From the NCBI RefSeq assembly GCF_000281045.1, contig NW_008246088.1, forward strand, positions 574,455 through 615,502: DNA of 41,048 nucleotides. Direction: 5' to 3'. The stretch's first letter is position 1; each line of letters starts with the position of its first letter. Source of the stretch: Saprolegnia diclina VS20. Taxonomy: Eukaryota; Oomycota; Saprolegniomycetes; Saprolegniales; Saprolegniaceae. Below the pieces are notes generated by a model. That model searched no databases. It was not told the origin of the DNA and saw nothing but the letters and a program-made list of their open reading frames with translations. Below are positions 1 to 9,438 of this stretch, piece after piece. Made by a program: the position numbers and the translations under genes.

Positions 1-556
1 TCGCCATCGATACCCTTAGATCGAGTGGCGTGTGGGACACTTACGTGGCCTCGGCGTCCAAACAAAACAGTTACATCGGTGAGCGCCTGTTAGGACAGGA
101 GTTCCTTGTGTGGTGATCCATGCGTCGAGTACAATGTGTTTTCGATTGTACTGTCGGAAGCTTTGCAGATCGGGGCGCTAAGAGCTCCTCGTTCACGGCG
201 ACGACCGTCACGACTGGTTGCGACGTAAGCTGCGCCTTTTCAATTCAAAGTTGGACAAACACATTAAGAGGTTCGTTGATATTTGCGCCATCTATCGCTT
301 GCAGCGTTCGTTACCTGCCAGAAAAATTCTTGACGATAAGAAGCCGTGACGGTCGTCGCCGTGAACGAGGAGCTCTTAGCGCCCCGATCTGCAAAGCTTC
401 CGACAGTACAATCGAAAACACATTGTACTCGACGCATGGATCACCACACAAGGAACTCCTATCCTAACAGGCGCTCACCGATGTAACTGTTTCGTTTGGA
501 CGCCGAGGCCACGTAAGTGTCCCACACGCCACTCGATCTAAGGGTATCGATGGCGA
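1..556. repeat. Long inverted repeat (foldback/MITE-like element)
   Basis: Bases 1-211 are the reverse complement of 346-556, with about two mismatches that I can see (in the segments pairing near 70/487 and 93/464). The centre, 212-345, is unique and codes for nothing recognisable. Two long, near-identical arms around a short non-coding centre fit a non-autonomous foldback or long-TIR MITE. The left arm begins exactly at the window edge, so the outer end and any target-site duplication cannot be judged. The high arm identity suggests recent origin or ongoing arm homogenisation. A hairpin assembly artefact is a less likely alternative. Confidence 0.85.
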
Positions 557-760
557 AGATATACGAATGTTGGTGTTTGCAATGTTTCTACAATTGCAAT
601 ACGAGATATCTGCAAAACAGCAAGCTTGTTGTTCGAAGATTGGGCCGAACAGGCGCATGGACGGACATTGACCCCACAAAAGACGCGCCTTTCTAGAGAG
701 ATCGCGTAACCGAATCTTGTCGCAAAATGTTCGAATGGACTCAAATTCCGCCACCACATT

Positions 761-768
761 TCATTTTC
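761..768 (+). promoter_or_regulatory. Initiator-like motif TCATTTTC before the first trefoil gene
   Basis: TCATTTTC fits the oomycete initiator consensus (YCAYTYYY) and lies about 35 bases before the ATG at 799. The same motif with similar flanks occurs before the paralogue at 13900. Its position argues that translation starts at 799 rather than at the in-frame ATG at 727, which would lie upstream of the transcription start. Confidence 0.5.
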
Positions 769-798
769 GCATTCGCCTCGAACACGACAGCCACCAAC

Positions 799-1983
799 AT
801 GCCGATCGAGACGGACAGTTCGCAAAAACACCTTCTCATCAAGGAAGAACAACTCCTCATGAAGGACGAAGCCGTCGCGCCCAAAGTGTCTCGCACGCGC
901 AAGGCCCTCATCGCGCTCGGTACGAGCCTCGCGTTCCTTGGCGCGTACTCGGCGGCTGCCGCGGACACGCAGCCCATGATGCCGACGGTGGTCAACGCCA
1001 ACATGCTCCAACAGGCACCGTCGCCGGCGTGCACGTTCAATGACGGCGACCTCATCACGGTGCAGGCCGACACCGGCAAGCTCCTCGCCCGTTGCAACGG
1101 CTGCATGCCGAACGGTGCTAGCCCAGACTCGGCCTTCTTCCACGTGTCGACGTCGACGGGTAACCCGTGGGCCGTCTGGAAGGTCACCAACACGGGCAAC
1201 GGCAAGCTTGCGCTCCAAGCCGACTCTGGCAACTACTTGGCGCGCTGCAACAACTGCGCGCCCGGTGCCGCATACCCGGACGAGGCGTTCGTCCACGTCA
1301 AGGACTGGCGCACCGGTCCGTGGGCCCAGTGGACGTGCGTCGACGCTGGCAACGGCAAGATTGCCTTCCAATCGGACACGGGCAACTTCCTGGCGCGCTG
1401 CAACAGCTGCGTCCGCGGCGGAGCGTACCCGGATGCGGCTTTTGTGCACGCCAACGCCTACACCAACGGTCCGTGGGCTCAGTTCACAGTCAACCGCCTT
1501 CCGTCGCCCGCGTGCACGTTCACGGACGGTCAAGTGATTGGGCTTCAGGCCGACACGGGCAAGTTCCTTAGCCGCTGCAACAACTGCGTCTCGGGCGGAG
1601 CATACCCCGACTCGGCGATGATCCATGTCTCGGCGCTCGCGGGCAACCCGTGGGCGCAGTGGAAGGTTTACAACACAGGCAACGGCAAGCTCGCGTTCCA
1701 GGCGGACTCTGGCAACTACTTGGCCCGCTGCAACAACTGTGCAACCGGTGCCGCGTACCCGGACGAAGGCTTTGTGCACGCCAAGAACTGGCGCGACGGT
1801 GCGTGGGCCCAGTTTACATGCGTCGACCTCGGCAACGGCAAGATCGGTCTCCAGGCCGACACGGGCAACTTTGTCTCGCGCTGCAACAACTGCGTCCGCG
1901 GCGCGTACCCCGACGCGGTCACGATGCATGTCAGCAACCCCAAGCTCGGCGCGTGGTCGCAGTGGACGGTCGTCAAGCAGTAA
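799..1983 (+). CDS. Type II membrane protein with two beta-trefoil (fascin-like) domains, copy 1
   Basis: A single exon encodes 394 residues. Residues 1-34 are polar, 35-55 form a hydrophobic signal-anchor, and the rest is six repeats of about 50 residues. Each repeat has a core like ADTGKxLARCNxC followed by PDxAFxHV and then a tryptophan-rich stretch. The repeats fall into two sets of three, and each set opens with a PACTF segment, so two beta-trefoils (three repeats each) are the natural reading. The repeats resemble fascin/actin-crosslinking-type trefoils; that family link is my inference. Nearly every repeat carries two cysteines in RCNxC. The start was chosen because the paralogue at 13900-12749 begins with the same MPI residues and because of the initiator at 761. 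The role is unknown: a secreted or surface carbohydrate-binding protein or an internal-membrane protein are both possible. Confidence 0.85.
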   Translation: MPIETDSSQKHLLIKEEQLLMKDEAVAPKVSRTRKALIALGTSLAFLGAYSAAAADTQPMMPTVVNANMLQQAPSPACTFNDGDLITVQADTGKLLARCNGCMPNGASPDSAFFHVSTSTGNPWAVWKVTNTGNGKLALQADSGNYLARCNNCAPGAAYPDEAFVHVKDWRTGPWAQWTCVDAGNGKIAFQSDTGNFLARCNSCVRGGAYPDAAFVHANAYTNGPWAQFTVNRLPSPACTFTDGQVIGLQADTGKFLSRCNNCVSGGAYPDSAMIHVSALAGNPWAQWKVYNTGNGKLAFQADSGNYLARCNNCATGAAYPDEGFVHAKNWRDGAWAQFTCVDLGNGKIGLQADTGNFVSRCNNCVRGAYPDAVTMHVSNPKLGAWSQWTVVKQ

Positions 1984-2350
1984 GCAAGACCACCATTCGA
2001 TCTACGTCCCGCGGCCGTCGCGTGCCTGTGTCCATGGTGCAGCTGTCTAACCTCGTGAATCAACGTTCTATTCTTCGTACTAACAAGCTGACCAAGTGTT
2101 GATGTAGCGACTAATGTACTAGAGAAGTGAACGAAGGTATGGAACAGAGTCTCCAAGGTCAAGCGATGAAATTTATGCCCTCATAACGCGGAGAGCACTG
2201 ATTGGCAAAAGACGATCCTCGTTCTTGACGCAGCGGGTGCCACGTATGGCCATCGTCGGTTTTGTAACGGCATCCGGCCTCTCTATTCTTACACACCTCG
2301 GCGCTGGCACGCAGTTGAAATAGCCACCCAAATACGAGCAACAGAGACGC
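1984..2350. other. Intergenic, no gene seen
   Basis: This 367-bp spacer lies between the first trefoil gene and the short coiled-coil gene. Reading frames here are short, overlap shadows of neighbours and lack codon bias. It probably holds the 3' end of one gene and the promoter of the next. Confidence 0.6.
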
Positions 2351-3015
2351 ATGGAGTCGCCGCCACGGTCTGTGAGCCCGCCCCACATTAGCCGCAGCCG
2401 ATCGTCGCGGTCGTCGATCACATCGACGTCGACGAGAGACCTCTTGCGCACCGACTCTGGCGAGGCCCGGCCGCGGTACATGCAAGAGACTACGTCGAGC
2501 ATCCAAAAGCACGGCTCCGCCGACGAGGTACTTGATTTCGCCTGCATGCCTATCGTATTGACGCGTGTCAGGGGTCACCGCCCAAAGTGCTCTGCCACCC
2601 GCCCGGCAACCCGATGCTCGCGTCCCGCCGGTCCTCCAAGCTCGATCTTCAGCCCGAGCCTGTCGTGCGCCGTACGAGCAACTCGAGTCCGCCCAAGACG
2701 ACCGAGGTGGAGCGCCAGCTCGAGGAAATGACAATGCACTACCACCGGCTGCAAGCGACGCTCGCGGACAAGGATGCGATCATCAGCACCTTTACGCAGA
2801 CGTGCACGCGTCTCCAAGCCGACTGCGAGCTGTTGGCAGAGAACGCGGCGAGCTGGAAGGCGCGGTACGAAGCGCTTTGCCACCACGAAAGTCCGAGCCC
2901 AGAACAACCGGACTCGACAACGATCGACGACGCCGTCCTTGAGTTGCGCAGTATCCTGCTCGTCGAGGCCGACGAGATGCCTACGAAGAAACCCCGCGGC
3001 CAAACGCCCTCGTAA
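2351..3015 (+). CDS. Short coiled-coil protein, paralogue of the two long coiled-coil genes
   Basis: Two exons, 2351-2527 and 2572-3015, join in phase 0 across a 44-nt intron (GTACTT...GTCAG) and encode 206 residues. The N-terminal half is Ser/Arg/Pro-rich and probably disordered. The C-terminal half holds a helical segment with the signature TCTRLQADCELLAENAASWK, also found as variants in the coiled-coil genes at 3139 and 12416. The long coiled-coil tail of those relatives is missing here; the protein ends after a short acidic stretch. It could be a truncated paralogue or a regulator that pairs with the longer ones. No enzyme motif is visible. Confidence 0.65.
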
Positions 3016-3138
3016 CTTGCCTCTCATTAACCCCTGTAACATAGTACGGTCGTCTTGGCAACACAATCTATTTTTAGCGATGAACCCTACCCCGGATGTC
3101 TATCTTGGTGCCACCAGTTCTAAATTTGCGGTCCTAGA

Positions 3139-5129
3139 ATGAGCTCGGGGCGGCCTCTCGTCCGGCCTGCAAGCGCCCACCCTCGACGTGCGCTGGAGCG
3201 CAAGCTCTCGGACAGCGGGATTCCCGTACCCCCGTCGACCGACACCACCAAGGCCACCAGCGGCAAAGCCACTGTAGCGTCCAAGCTCAAGACATCTCCG
3301 CCGCCAGCTGTTGTGACCAGCGCGCCGCCCAAGCCACAACGCACACAGTCGATGGTGTCGCATCTCATCTCGCCGCGCACGTCGCTTCCAGAGCGACGAC
3401 CGTCCGCCATCACGCGGCCCCGATCGGCGACGAGTAGCAGTTCCATCGAGGTAGCACGCCCTCGATGACGAAGCACGTTTCCATGCGTGTGTAGGCGAAG
3501 CGACTGACGCCCCGAAGTAAAGCGGCGTCTGCGAGGACGCTCGATGAAGGCGTCGAGGCACGTAGCAAGCTCATTCCTCCAACATCACTCTCCTCGACCA
3601 GCGACGTCCTTGCAGCCAGCAAAAACGAGAGCGTCGCTGGTTTGAAAAACCAAGTGGAAGTGCTCGAGCGCGCAAAGCAGTCGCTCGAGGTGAGCGCGGC
3701 CACGAAAGACGACGTCGTGCGTCATTTGCAGCAGCAAGTGGCGCATCTCCAGTCGGTCTTGGCGGATACGCAAAAGATCTGCGCCAAATTCCAAGGCGAT
3801 TGCAACGCGCTTGCCGACAAGGCGCTTACCTGGAAGAAAAAGTACGAAGACCTTGTCGTCGAGCACGAAGCGCTACAAGACGCTGGTCGCCTCAGCGTGG
3901 TCTCTCACTCGTGGGACGTGGGCGACGACGACGACGACGCGAGCGCGACGATCGTCGAGCGCTTCCGCAGTGACGACGGCGAGCTAACGTCCACCGAGCA
4001 TTGTATGCCAGGGCACCTCCAATACGAGGACGACGAGGACGAGAACGACAATGGTGGCAACGCGCCACCTGCGCACGAACGTCAGATTCAAGCGTTGCAA
4101 GCTGAGGTGGCGAGTCTGCGCGCGGCGTCGCATGAGGCCAAAGTGCGCGAACTCGAGAACGAGCTCCAGCGCTTCAAGCAGCATATTGTGCACTTGTCCA
4201 ATGACCATGACGAACAAGTGGCCGAGCTCCAGCTGCAGCTCACCCAATGCGATCGTACAACGCCCACTGACGACGGAATGCGTGGTAGCAGTGCGCAGCG
4301 CAAGTACGAGCACGTGCGCAAGCAGCTCAACATCGCACGCAACGTGATTCGCGAACTTCAAGCGCGCGCTGTGATCCAAGCCAAGTGCCTGCAAGATCAA
4401 ACCGCCGAGCTCCGAGACGCACGCGTGGCGGCGCAGGAAGTCGTTGCCAAGACGGCGCGGATCGTCTCACTGCAAGACCGCTGTGATACCTTGGTCGCGG
4501 AGCTGGCCCGTGCGCAGAAGACAACAACGGCACCCACCACGCCGTCGCCGGTTGTCGAAATCGAAGTCTGGCAGCAGCAATACCGAGGTGTCGCAGCCAG
4601 CTTGAAGAAGCAGAAGGAAACATACAAGCGGGACACCACCGCGTTGCAGCTGCAGCTCCAAGAATTACAGCACGAACTGGACGCGCGCGAACATGGCAAC
4701 GACCACGCGGCATTGGCAAAGGAGCTAAACAACGTGCGACGCGCCTATGGGCGCTTGCAAGAGAGCCTCGCACGCCAGCGTTTCATACGCGCGAACCTCC
4801 GACGCCGCAACAGCCATCTCGAACGAAGCGTGCTGGCACTGCGAACCGTGCACGAGGCGCTGGCCACTGCCCGTAAAGCGCTTGCGACCAAGGAGTCGGA
4901 GCTGCACCACTTGGAGCGCAAGACCTCCACGATTGAGCGCGTCTTGAACGAAGTACGCGCAGACGCCAAGGCGGGAACGGGTCAGCGGCAGCCGTTCAAG
5001 GTGGAAGCGTTGGCGTGGCAGCGCGAGGCCGAGCGAGCGGCGCAGGAGATCTCGGAGCTCCAGTCATCCTGTGCTGCGACCATCGCCTTGCATGCGACCG
5101 CCATTATGGTCTACGCCAAGACAGTCTAG
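3139..5129 (+). CDS. Long coiled-coil protein, copy 1
   Basis: Exons 3139-3450 and 3495-5129 join in phase 0 (44-nt intron, GTAGCA...TGTAG) and give 648 residues. Exon 1 is a basic, Ser/Pro-rich disordered head. Exon 2 is almost wholly heptad-patterned coiled coil, rich in Leu, Gln, Glu, Arg and Ala, with an acidic break of Asp residues around 3925-3970. Near its start is the shared motif ICAKFQGDCNALADKALTWK. The paralogue at 12416-9439 has its intron at the same place, after an SIE or AIE triplet, which supports the join. A cytoskeletal or scaffold role is likely from composition, but no specific family can be named. Confidence 0.8.
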
Positions 5130-5174
5130 GTGCTTTCTTAATCTGAAATGAAGGAATGTATATTGTACTGTAAG

Positions 5175-5444
5175 TTAATTGGCGTCTTGTGACGCCTCAT
5201 GGAAGCTCGTCGCATGAGGTAGCAGCATGTTGCGCTGGTGCGTCGTCTTGCGGTAGTCGGATACGTAATTGAGGATCACCATGTACGTAGAGGCGGCAAG
5301 AACGAGAATGAACAGCGCAAGGATGACCGCAATGCGAAGTATGGATGCATCGATCGTGTCGGTGCTGCCTTTGGAGGCGCGCTGGGAATACCGCCTGCGG
5401 GTGTTGGCAAAGGCCAGCGAGACGGCCGAGTAGCTTGTCGGCAT
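5175..5444 (-). CDS. Small single-pass membrane protein
   Basis: An uninterrupted frame of 89 residues. After a Ser/Arg-rich start there is a hydrophobic span of about 25 residues (RIAVILALFILVLAASTYMV) followed by a short polar, His-containing tail. It ends 45 bases from the convergent coiled-coil stop at 5129. Support comes only from the clean membrane segment and a gene-like position; no homologue is recognised. Confidence 0.45.
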   Translation of the reverse strand: MPTSYSAVSLAFANTRRRYSQRASKGSTDTIDASILRIAVILALFILVLAASTYMVILNYVSDYRKTTHQRNMLLPHATSFHEASQDAN

Positions 5445-6408
5445 GCTAAAGATAACGATTGAAAAGGAATATGAATCACTTCGTTGGCTTCTTGGGTCTC
5501 AGTACAGCGACAGGACATGACGAGCGCAAAAGCTGGTGGTCGTTTCAGAAGGTGTGTAGTCCCTTCTACGAGCGGTTTCGCACCCGATTGGTGCATTTCG
5601 ACCAATCACAGGCGCCGAAATTTTGCAAATCAGGAAAAGCACCACACATTCTCGAAATGTGTGTTGCTAATTAAATTGGAGGCTAATCATGGGACGGGTA
5701 CGGAAGTTGGTGGGAAGAAGTAACCTACAGATGCACGGAGGTTCCAGGCTTTTTGTGCTCTTGCAGGGAATTTGACACCCTTCTTGGCCATCTCCTCCAC
5801 CTATGGTGGCTGCTTGGTTGATAGCACATTGTCTTTGTGTATCGGTCATTCGGCCCCTTGTTTTGGAGCGTCAGGGTGTTGCTCTCCATGCCACTTAAAT
5901 CGAGCGAGCGATTTTGAGGCATCCACTGCGACCTCCCGTCGCTGACGCCGCCTCAGTCGCTGGCGTCTCTCAAGGACCTTGACACACTGTGTAGCTTTGC
6001 CGCCGACCGCGACGCCTGGAAAGATTTCACCGACTGTGTCGTCTAGTGCCTCACCCGCGGCCACAGGCGTCGCGGGGCGACGACAGAAGAGCCAGACGAG
6101 CTGCCGCCTGCCACGGCCCGGCGAGCGAATGAAGAGGGAGATTGCTGGTCTCTACGTATGCGAAGTCTTTGTTACAACAAAGATAACACGTTCATATATA
6201 TATATATGTTCACGGGCTTGGAACGGACTTTGTTGGTGAATCGCAACCGACCACATGACGTGGCAGCGGCAGGTGCTGGAGCCGGTACAAAAACCCACGT
6301 GGGTGGGTTTAACCCACAATCTTCGAATAAACGCATTGGACGCTGCCACGTCAGAAAAATAAAATCCGCGTCGAGTTTCGAAAGAATCCAACGGGATCTC
6401 AAAGGATC
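5445..6408. other. Intergenic region with one coding-like patch
   Basis: This 964-bp region has no convincing gene. CCAAT-type boxes lie in both orientations near 5585-5610. A short GC-rich patch at about 5925-6050 on the plus strand reads like coding sequence (LPSLTPPQSLASLKDLDTLC and onward, about 40 residues) but is closed at both sides and matches nothing I recognise; it may be a gene remnant. An (AT) run lies at 6194-6207. The last 100 bases presumably carry the promoter of the gene at 6409. Confidence 0.5.
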
Positions 6409-7568
6409 ATGTCCTACCGCGACGAGTACCCGGTGGGGAGCGACGACGACGACGAAGTGTGCAGTCTCTTGAGCAACCCGCGGCGGCGCGCGCCGCTGCA
6501 CATGAACAGCTACCTCTCTCAGATCGAGCAGCACCAGCGAGCGCGGCTGCAGCGCTGGCGGCGCCTCAAGATGTTCTTTGCTGTCATCATCGCCTTGGCC
6601 ACTTTGACGACGCTCTCTCTGCAGTATAGTACGTGGCAGCCGGACGCGACGCCGTCATTCGTTGTCGCCCGTGCCACTTCGATTTGCGACTCGACCCAGT
6701 GCATTGACATTGTGCCACGTGCCAAGCTGCTACCGGGCACCTGCCCAGCGCTCGACCGAGACCACATGCGCGTACGTCGCTAAGACTACTTTTCGTCCGT
6801 CAAGTTGGCCCTAGGTCGTGGCCGGCTATATCCTCGGCCGTCTCTATCTTGACACGTGGCCGGGCGACGCCAACTTTAGCTGCAGTCAGCCACGAGTGAC
6901 GAACTTCACGATGCGCTACGAAGACGAGATCACAGCCCCGCTAGCCGCCTGTCCTCTGGGCGTGACCGTGGCGGGCATACTCACGCCGACGTCGCTTCCA
7001 AAGACGATGGCGACGCGCCTCGTATCTATTGATCATACGTACGACTCTACCTCAAGCCGGCTGCCATTTGAGCTTTTGTCCATGTAGGGAGTATATGACG
7101 CCGGGTCTGGCGGTGGTCGTATCCGACGGCTGGGACGGCCAAAGCATCCAGGGACTGCCAGGCATTGTCTTGAACGACCATATCGATGGGATCTGGCTCG
7201 GTCTTGCGATACCCAGCGGCGCCAACGTCACGCAGATTCGCATGCGCATCACGGACGACGAAGGTCGACGCGATTCGCTGCAGGTGGCTGTGACACTGCC
7301 GCCGACCACTGCGCTGGCGGGTATTCGACTCGATAGGGACGGTCGCGCGTGGCCACCGGGTCGGTACAGAGTCGACGCCGCGGATCTCTTCTCGACGTCC
7401 TTTCTCGTGCTCTCGACGAGCTCTCAAGTGATGGCGACATTAGATGACGTCTTCAAGCCGCCAACGTGGCTAAACCAAACTGCCTTCACCAGGGTACAAG
7501 CCTCGTGTCGAGACGACCACGGCAACGCCTACTGCGCGTGCCAGGCGGCGACGATCGGCGATCCGTAA
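6409..7568 (+). CDS. Type II membrane glycoprotein of unknown function
   Basis: Three exons, 6409-6771, 6815-7038 and 7088-7568 (introns of 43 and 49 nt, phases 0 and 2), encode 355 residues. A cytoplasmic head with an acidic Asp run and Arg-rich patches precedes one membrane span (MFFAVIIALATLTTLSL, about residues 57-73). The remainder is presumably luminal or extracellular, with potential N-glycosylation sites NFS, NFT, NVT and NQT and several cysteines. The second intron was placed to keep the frame: codon ACG is split between exons. The ectodomain looks beta-rich but I do not recognise the family. Confidence 0.75.
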
Positions 7569-7893
7569 GGATCTGATACAAATATACCGTAAATATGCAT
7601 GTGGTCGTCAAATGGTGATCCAAATCTGAGTTTTTCGGCCGGCGGGACCGTGACCACACACACCAAGCGACAGGTGATTCGACACAGCAAGGGTCCACTC
7701 ATGTACGTGTATAGACGCACACCAGCTGTGTACGTCAGCACTGTGTCCAGAAAACGCGGAATTTGCCGCTGAAATGCACCTGTTCTGTGTCCAAGTTTGC
7801 CGTAAACTGTTCAAAAGAACCGTAATTTACCGCTCTACTGCAATAAACAGTACCGTTGCGATCTTCGAAATTTGCCATTTTCGGATTAACACG
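7569..7893. other. Intergenic, promoter of the flavoenzyme gene
   Basis: A 325-bp spacer without a supported gene. CCATTTTC at 7875-7882, only 12 bases before the ATG at 7894, resembles the oomycete initiator and suggests a very short leader. Upstream are several CCGTAAA/CCGTAATT-like words whose meaning is unclear. Confidence 0.45.
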
Positions 7894-9415
7894 ATGCTGC
7901 GAGGATTCCTTCTTGGTCTTGCGGTCGCTGCTCTCAACTGCGTCGTTGCCGAGCCGCCGCATGTATGCATTGTGGGCTCGGGCATTGCGGGCGCCAGCGC
8001 AGCTCACTTCCTCGCGGATGCCGGCGTCCGCCTCAGCGTCTTTGAGAAGGAAGGCCACGTGGGCGGTCGCATGCACGCGTTCCCGTACCGCGGTGTCAAG
8101 ATCGAGGCCGGCGGGACAATCATCCACGTCAACAACAAGTACATGGTCGGCTTTGCGCAGCGACTAGGCCTGACGCTCGTCAAGCCCGGGCAGTTTATTG
8201 ACGGCACGTTGCGCATGGGTATCTTTACGGGCGACGACTTTGCGTTGGAAACGTCGACGTCGAGCTACGTGACCATGGCCAAGATGCTCTGGCGCTACGG
8301 GCCGCTGAATCTCAAGCGCATGAAGAATATCGTCCAGAAAACACTCGACAAGTTTGACGCTATCTACACGCTCCAGGACGCTGGCGCCGCGTACGCGTCA
8401 CCCACTGACCTCCTCGCGGCTCTCGGTACTACTACTTCGACTTTGCTTCAATGCACTGTAGCACATTGTAGGTCTCTTGGAGACTACAAAGACGTCGCTG
8501 GAAGCCATCATGGTGGCCAACGGCGTGAGCCCGCGGCTCATCAACGAGCTCATGGCCAGCATCACGCGCGTCAACTATGGCCAAAACACGACGATGAGCG
8601 GCTTTGGCGGTCTTGTGGGCCTCGCGGGCTCGGGCGACGACCTGCGTGCGATCGTCGGCGGCGACTACCAGGTAGACGAACTGTCTTTGCCCGTTTCTAC
8701 GAGGACCTTCGTAGATCCCCGAAGGCCTCTTGCGCGAGGCCAACGCCGATGTCTACCTCAACACAACCATCACGTCCATCACACCTGCAACCGACGGCAC
8801 GTTCGAACTCATGACGTCCGGCGGAAGCGGGGCCACGTGCAGCGCCGTCGTCATCGCAGCGCCGCTCGAGCTCAGCAACGTGGCGCTGCCATCGCAAGTG
8901 CACATTGCGCCACGTCGCTTCCAAATGACATACACGACGTTTGTCCAAGGCGAGTTGCATTCTGCGTACTTTCAGCGACCTTCCGACGTGCCCGAGACGA
9001 TCTTGACGACCGAGAACACGTCGCTTCCGTTCTCTTCGATCGGCTTGCAGTACCGCAAAGGTACATCTCTCCATGCTCCCGCCACTGCATAGTGCAACGT
9101 GTAGACGGCGTGAGCTTGTACAAGGTCTTTTCCCGGGCGCCGATGACCCCAGCCGTCTTGGCGACCTTCTTTGAGCCGCGCTTTGAGATTGTCCAAACGT
9201 ATCCGTGGGCGGCGTATCCGACGTTCCACGTACCCGAGGTGTTCGGCCCGTTCGAGGTGCTGCCCGGCCTTGTGTACCCCAATGCGATCGAGAACGCGGC
9301 GAGTGCGATGGAGATGAGCGCGCTTAGCGGCCGCAACGCTGCGCACCTCCTCCTCGCGCACCTGCAGCTGCCCGCCACGACAGCGTCGTTTGCGCACATC
9401 AAGGACGAGCTCTAA
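7894..9415 (+). CDS. PCYOX1: Prenylcysteine oxidase-like FAD enzyme
   Basis: Four exons, 7894-8425, 8472-8671, 8715-9060 and 9105-9415 (introns 46, 43 and 44 nt), give 462 residues. A signal peptide (MLRGFLLGLAVAALNCVVAE) leads into a Rossmann FAD motif GSGIAG at residues 28-33, an acidic ribose-binding segment VFEKEGHVGGR, and EAGGTIIHVNNKYM, the pattern of prenylcysteine oxidases. In animals the enzyme cleaves farnesyl- or geranylgeranyl-cysteine thioethers with oxygen in the lysosome, yielding cysteine, a prenyl aldehyde and peroxide. Length is close to the animal enzyme (about 505). The signal peptide fits a lysosomal or secreted location. A more general amine-oxidase-like flavoprotein is the alternative. 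Confidence 0.85.
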
Positions 9416-9438
9416 GCAATGGTGCTGCGATTACGACA

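Noticed and set aside
120-467. 115-codon plus-strand frame
   Set aside because: It runs through both arms and the centre of the inverted repeat and shows no protein-like composition.
727-798. N-terminal extension of the first trefoil protein
   Set aside because: The initiator-like motif lies inside it and the paralogue starts at the MPI residues.
538-1929. 463-codon minus-strand frame over the first trefoil gene
   Set aside because: Antisense shadow of a repeated GC-rich gene; it is Val/Arg-rich and its repeats mirror the sense repeats. The same happens at 12803-13711.
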